From NCBI GenBank assembly GCA_019677205.1, contig JAAMXY010000665.1:1-64000 (forward strand): a stretch of 64,000 nucleotides of DNA, written 5' to 3'. Both the position numbers and the translations under genes were made by a program. Within the stretch, counting starts at the first letter, position 1. Every line of letters starts with the position of its first letter. The notes below the pieces were generated by a model. That model ran no database searches. It was not told the DNA's origin and was given only the letters and a program-made list of their open reading frames with translations. This document shows, piece after piece, positions 61,211 through 64,000 of the stretch. The stretch is from Pinguiococcus pyrenoidosus. Taxonomy: Eukaryota > Sar > Pinguiophyceae > Pinguiochrysidales > Pinguiochrysidaceae.

Positions 61211-63985
61211 TCATATGGTGTGGGCGAAGGCGCTGACCTCCTCAGTTGGCCACTTACCGCTCATCTTCATCGTGAATGTACATGGTGGCCTCTGAGAGCA
61301 CCGAAAGAAGCGCATGAACTGGCGCTCGTGCACTTCGTCCGCCTCGGCAAACACGGGGTTACAGAGCTTGCGATGCCCCGTGCAAGCCGGCGGCACAACC
61401 TGTGACCGCCTCGGCGGCATGTTGAGGGGCTTGTACAGGCTCTCGGTCACTACTACCGGCAGCAACGGATCGGGCTCGGACGATGGGCACAACTCCGTCA
61501 GTTGTGTCTGCAACGGGCCCCCTTGCGATTTCACGACAGCTTCGGCCCGTTTCTGCGGCGCCGCCTTGACGCCTTCGTTGTTGGAAACTGGAATCCCCTG
61601 CTGTGCTTGGAGCAACGAGGGGCTAGCGACCGTTGCTGAATGACAAAGGCCGTGTGCAACATGTGCCGCAGCTCCCGACTCCTCCTTGACGCTATTGGGG
61701 ACCGTGCTCGGGTCTTTGGCGGCCTCTTTGGCGGCCTCTTTGGTGGCCTCTTTGGCGGCCTCTTTGGCGGCCTCTTTGGCGGCCTCTTTGGCGGCCTCTT
61801 TGGCGGCCTCTTTGGCGGCCTCTTTGACCGCATCATTGGAATATCTCCCCTCAGACTTGCTCAACTCAAGGCCCTCGTCATCGTCGACATCCAAGATCTC
61901 CCGTGCGCTGTGAACTTGCCGCCCGACGCCGCTCTCTTCCGGACGAGAAGCCGCCAGCTCGAGGTTCTCGGGCGCTTTCTCATCCTTGATTCGCCTTCGT
62001 CCCTGCACCCGATTGCCCCCTGAGCTCGAAAGATGCTCCCGTTGCTGCATCGCCGTCGAAAAGGACTCTTCTTCAAGCGCGTCAAGCTGGGCAGCAAGCG
62101 ATCGTCCTCCTTCTTGAGTCGTCCGAGCTCTGCTTCTTGCGCCCGCCAGATCGATGACCCGCTTGCGACGCCTCGCTCCCGGCGCCCTGTCGCCTTCTGG
62201 AGGAGCTGAGGTCGTTCGTCGCAAAGTAGGAGGTTGACGCTTGCCCAACTTCCGTCGGCCATCTCCGCTTACGGCCGGATGCGACTTCTCGACGCGATTG
62301 GGCTCCCACAGCAGGCGCTTCGGTGCCCGCCCTTCTTCCGCATTCGGACGCGCACCACTCCCTTGACTATCCTTCATGCTCCCGGCTCGATCATCCCTCG
62401 CCACTACACTTCGGCGCAGCGGCAGCGCTGGTATGATCTTTGATCGGAACACCTTCTTCTTCACCGTTGCCGTTGCCGCTGCCGCTGCCGCCGAAGTTGC
62501 CTTCGAAGTTGTAGACGCAGCCGCTGCCGATGCCTGTGAACTTGTAGACGCAGCCTTGAGTGGAGAGGCATGTGGCGGGCTTGGTCGAGAAGCTGAGCTT
62601 GGTCGAGAAGGTGAGCTTGGTCGAGAAGCTGTGCTTGGCCGAGAAGCTGACTTTGGCGGAGTCGGTGGAGGAGGCGCTTGCGGTTCAAGGGCTTCCGCCG
62701 GCGGAGGAGGAGGCGTCTTCGCTTGGGAAACTGCTCCACTGCGAGCGGCTGGTGCTGAAGCCGACGCGGCCGGCATCCAGCTCGGCAGATTGGAGACTCT
62801 CCTGCGACTGCTGTCCGTCACGGGTCTCTTTCTCGGCCGTGATCCTTCACCGAGCTCCGATCTGTCCGATTCGAAGCGTGGCGCTCTTTTGCCAGGTCTA
62901 TTCTGCAATGCACTACTACCGGAGGCGTCGACACCGTTTGGCTTCATTGCTTTACTGCGAGGACTGGCACCATCTTGGGATGCGAAGGACGTCATCCGTG
63001 TTTGAAAACTCTTCGTCTGACGCTGGCCAATGCTGTCTGCAGCCAAGGTCACGTTTGCTCCAGAAGCGGCTCTGGATTGGGACTCGGCGGACGCGTTGGT
63101 TGCCAAGCTTCCCCTTGACGAAGCGTCGCTCCCTTGCGATGGGCGGTCCGCCGGGCCATAGTTTCCGAAGCTGTCGAAGATCTCCTCCACCGTCTCCGGT
63201 TGGGCCTGATGGCCTTGCGGAAGCGATCGATGCGAGACCGCTTCACCAGAGCCGTCTCCGGAAGCATCCCGCCTGATCGGCTTCTTCGGCTTGAACGACT
63301 TCTTCCTCCGCTGGTTCGCCTCCGAAGTCGCTTTGCCAGTGCCCTCGTCCTTCTTCCCGGGCCGGGATGAGACTGCAAGTCCATTTCCAGGCTTGGGAAG
63401 AGGCACCGAGCGTCGAAGCGCCGCGGCCTGGGTGCACAGCTGCCATCCGGTTGACGTCGCCGCTGCCGGCCCTCCGGCCTTGTCCGCAGCTACTGCCGTC
63501 GGCTTGGCGATGACCTTGTGCTCCGCGGCTTGACTGCCCTTCGGGGGTCCTTCTCGAGTGATGTAAAAGACCTGCAGGACGGGGTTCTCGGAGGGATCCC
63601 ACTTCTGAGGAGCTGGCCGCTCGAGGTCTTCCTCCCGGAAAAGACGAGCTCGGTGGAGCTGGCGAGCGCGGAAGAGGGCGTCTCGAACGGCGTCTTCCGG
63701 CCCGAAGAAGCTGATCACCGCACTATTCGCATGCAGCCTCAGATCCCCGGTCTCGCGCATCTGAAACGACCCGATTTTGGCCCGCAAGTTGACGCCTGTC
63801 CCCGCAACGACACAGCGGCGCTGGAAAAACTCCTCCAGATCCGCCGCGCTGGTGTGCAGGCCCAAGCCGCTCACCCGAACCGCGTCGCAGTCCTTCGGAA
63901 CCGCCTCGATGGGCCTCTTGCGCCCACGGCCGTGGAGATGGCGACGTCTGGCGCCGCTGGTCAGAGCTTGGACGTCCGCGCTCAT
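61211..63985 (-). CDS. Long disordered protein with N-terminal RRM-like domain
   Basis: A single-exon frame of 924 residues from an ATG at 63985. Residues about 33-115 look like an RNA-recognition motif: CDAVRVSGLGLHTSAADLEE (first strand and helix) and NSAVISFFGPEDAVRDALF (third strand and second helix), though the aromatic RNP-1 residues are weak. The rest is low-complexity: basic stretches (RRKKSFKPKKPIRR), Pro/Ser runs (SASRPSTASRPSSPSRPSSA), poly-Ala, an acidic patch (ILDVDDDEGLELSKSEG) and nine tandem K-E/D-A-A units (repeat at 61711-61830). The C-terminus has a Cys/His-containing segment (CTGHRKLCNPVFAEADEVHE). Probably a nuclear RNA-associated protein; function unknown. The model is complete within the window. 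Confidence 0.75.
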   Translation of the reverse strand: MSADVQALTSGARRRHLHGRGRKRPIEAVPKDCDAVRVSGLGLHTSAADLEEFFQRRCVVAGTGVNLRAKIGSFQMRETGDLRLHANSAVISFFGPEDAVRDALFRARQLHRARLFREEDLERPAPQKWDPSENPVLQVFYITREGPPKGSQAAEHKVIAKPTAVAADKAGGPAAATSTGWQLCTQAAALRRSVPLPKPGNGLAVSSRPGKKDEGTGKATSEANQRRKKSFKPKKPIRRDASGDGSGEAVSHRSLPQGHQAQPETVEEIFDSFGNYGPADRPSQGSDASSRGSLATNASAESQSRAASGANVTLAADSIGQRQTKSFQTRMTSFASQDGASPRSKAMKPNGVDASGSSALQNRPGKRAPRFESDRSELGEGSRPRKRPVTDSSRRRVSNLPSWMPAASASAPAARSGAVSQAKTPPPPPAEALEPQAPPPPTPPKSASRPSTASRPSSPSRPSSASRPSPPHASPLKAASTSSQASAAAASTTSKATSAAAAAATATVKKKVFRSKIIPALPLRRSVVARDDRAGSMKDSQGSGARPNAEEGRAPKRLLWEPNRVEKSHPAVSGDGRRKLGKRQPPTLRRTTSAPPEGDRAPGARRRKRVIDLAGARSRARTTQEGGRSLAAQLDALEEESFSTAMQQREHLSSSGGNRVQGRRRIKDEKAPENLELAASRPEESGVGRQVHSAREILDVDDDEGLELSKSEGRYSNDAVKEAAKEAAKEAAKEAAKEAAKEAAKEATKEAAKEAAKDPSTVPNSVKEESGAAAHVAHGLCHSATVASPSLLQAQQGIPVSNNEGVKAAPQKRAEAVVKSQGGPLQTQLTELCPSSEPDPLLPVVVTESLYKPLNMPPRRSQVVPPACTGHRKLCNPVFAEADEVHERQFMRFFRCSQRPPCTFTMKMSGKWPTEEVSAFAHTI
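61711..61830 (-). repeat. 12-bp coding repeat, (Lys-Glu-Ala-Ala)n
   Basis: About nine copies of a 12-base unit encoding KEAA on the minus strand, with one Thr-for-Ala variant. A perfect-helix repeat; on the plus strand it creates a misleading FGGL-repeat frame. Confidence 0.9.
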
Positions 63986-64000
63986 GTTGTTACGGCCGCG

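Noticed and set aside
61640-62023. A plus-strand frame with an FGGL repeat that looks like a nucleoporin
   Set aside because: It is the antisense reading of the KEAA repeat in the RRM-like gene.

Overview
This is nuclear DNA of a photosynthetic, flagellated protist. Most genes carry short GT-AG introns (about 50-200 bases), so it is eukaryotic. Several proteins begin with a signal peptide followed by a transit-like stretch whose first residue is Phe (for example ...PASA|FVRSAP in the ferredoxin and ...LLASA|FVRAP at 24.06 kb). That is the bipartite plastid-targeting signal of algae with a secondary red plastid (stramenopiles, cryptophytes, some relatives). IFT22 and the dynein regulatory complex subunit DRC7 imply motile cilia. 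A fused UDP-glucose pyrophosphorylase/phosphoglucomutase and a DUF4116-repeat protein fit such an alga. I cannot name the genus. No tRNA, rRNA, transposon, CRISPR or prokaryotic operon was seen.

Layout: 0-5 kb is gene-poor (DUF4116 protein on minus, small EF-hand-like protein on plus). 5-10.5 kb: 2'-phosphodiesterase (PDE12-like), IFT22 and a syntaxin-5/Sed5 SNARE. 11.6-17.6 kb: two 2-oxoglutarate oxygenases head to head, the second a prolyl 4-hydroxylase fused to a VHL beta-like domain, then a DsbA/FrnE-family thioredoxin-fold protein with an in-frame TGA exactly where the first active-site Cys should be (predicted selenoprotein). 18.2-24.5 kb: RG-rich plastid-targeted protein, Mpv17/PMP22 protein, NAA10 acetyltransferase, mitochondrial thiolase, small plastid-targeted protein. 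25.5-33.1 kb: UGP-PGM fusion, steroid 5-alpha-reductase, pantothenate synthetase, coiled-coil protein. 33.7-42 kb: one 8.3-kb intronless kinesin with C-terminal ankyrin repeats. 42.3-46.3 kb: amidohydrolase and PAS-domain protein. 46.6-54.2 kb: giant armadillo-repeat protein with WW and PH-like domains. 54.7-64 kb: plastid-targeted glycyl-tRNA synthetase, DRC7, plastid ferredoxin-like protein, disordered RRM-like protein.

Genes mostly alternate in strand, giving head-to-head pairs that share short promoters and tail-to-tail pairs whose ends nearly touch (9 bases between the panC stop and its neighbour). Themes are cilia (IFT22, DRC7, perhaps the kinesin), the secretory pathway (syntaxin 5, prolyl hydroxylase, DsbA-like protein) and plastid function. 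Genes are otherwise functionally mixed. Exon models were built by hand from reading frame, splice consensus and family resemblance; each listed multi-exon model closes in frame, but none is backed by transcripts.
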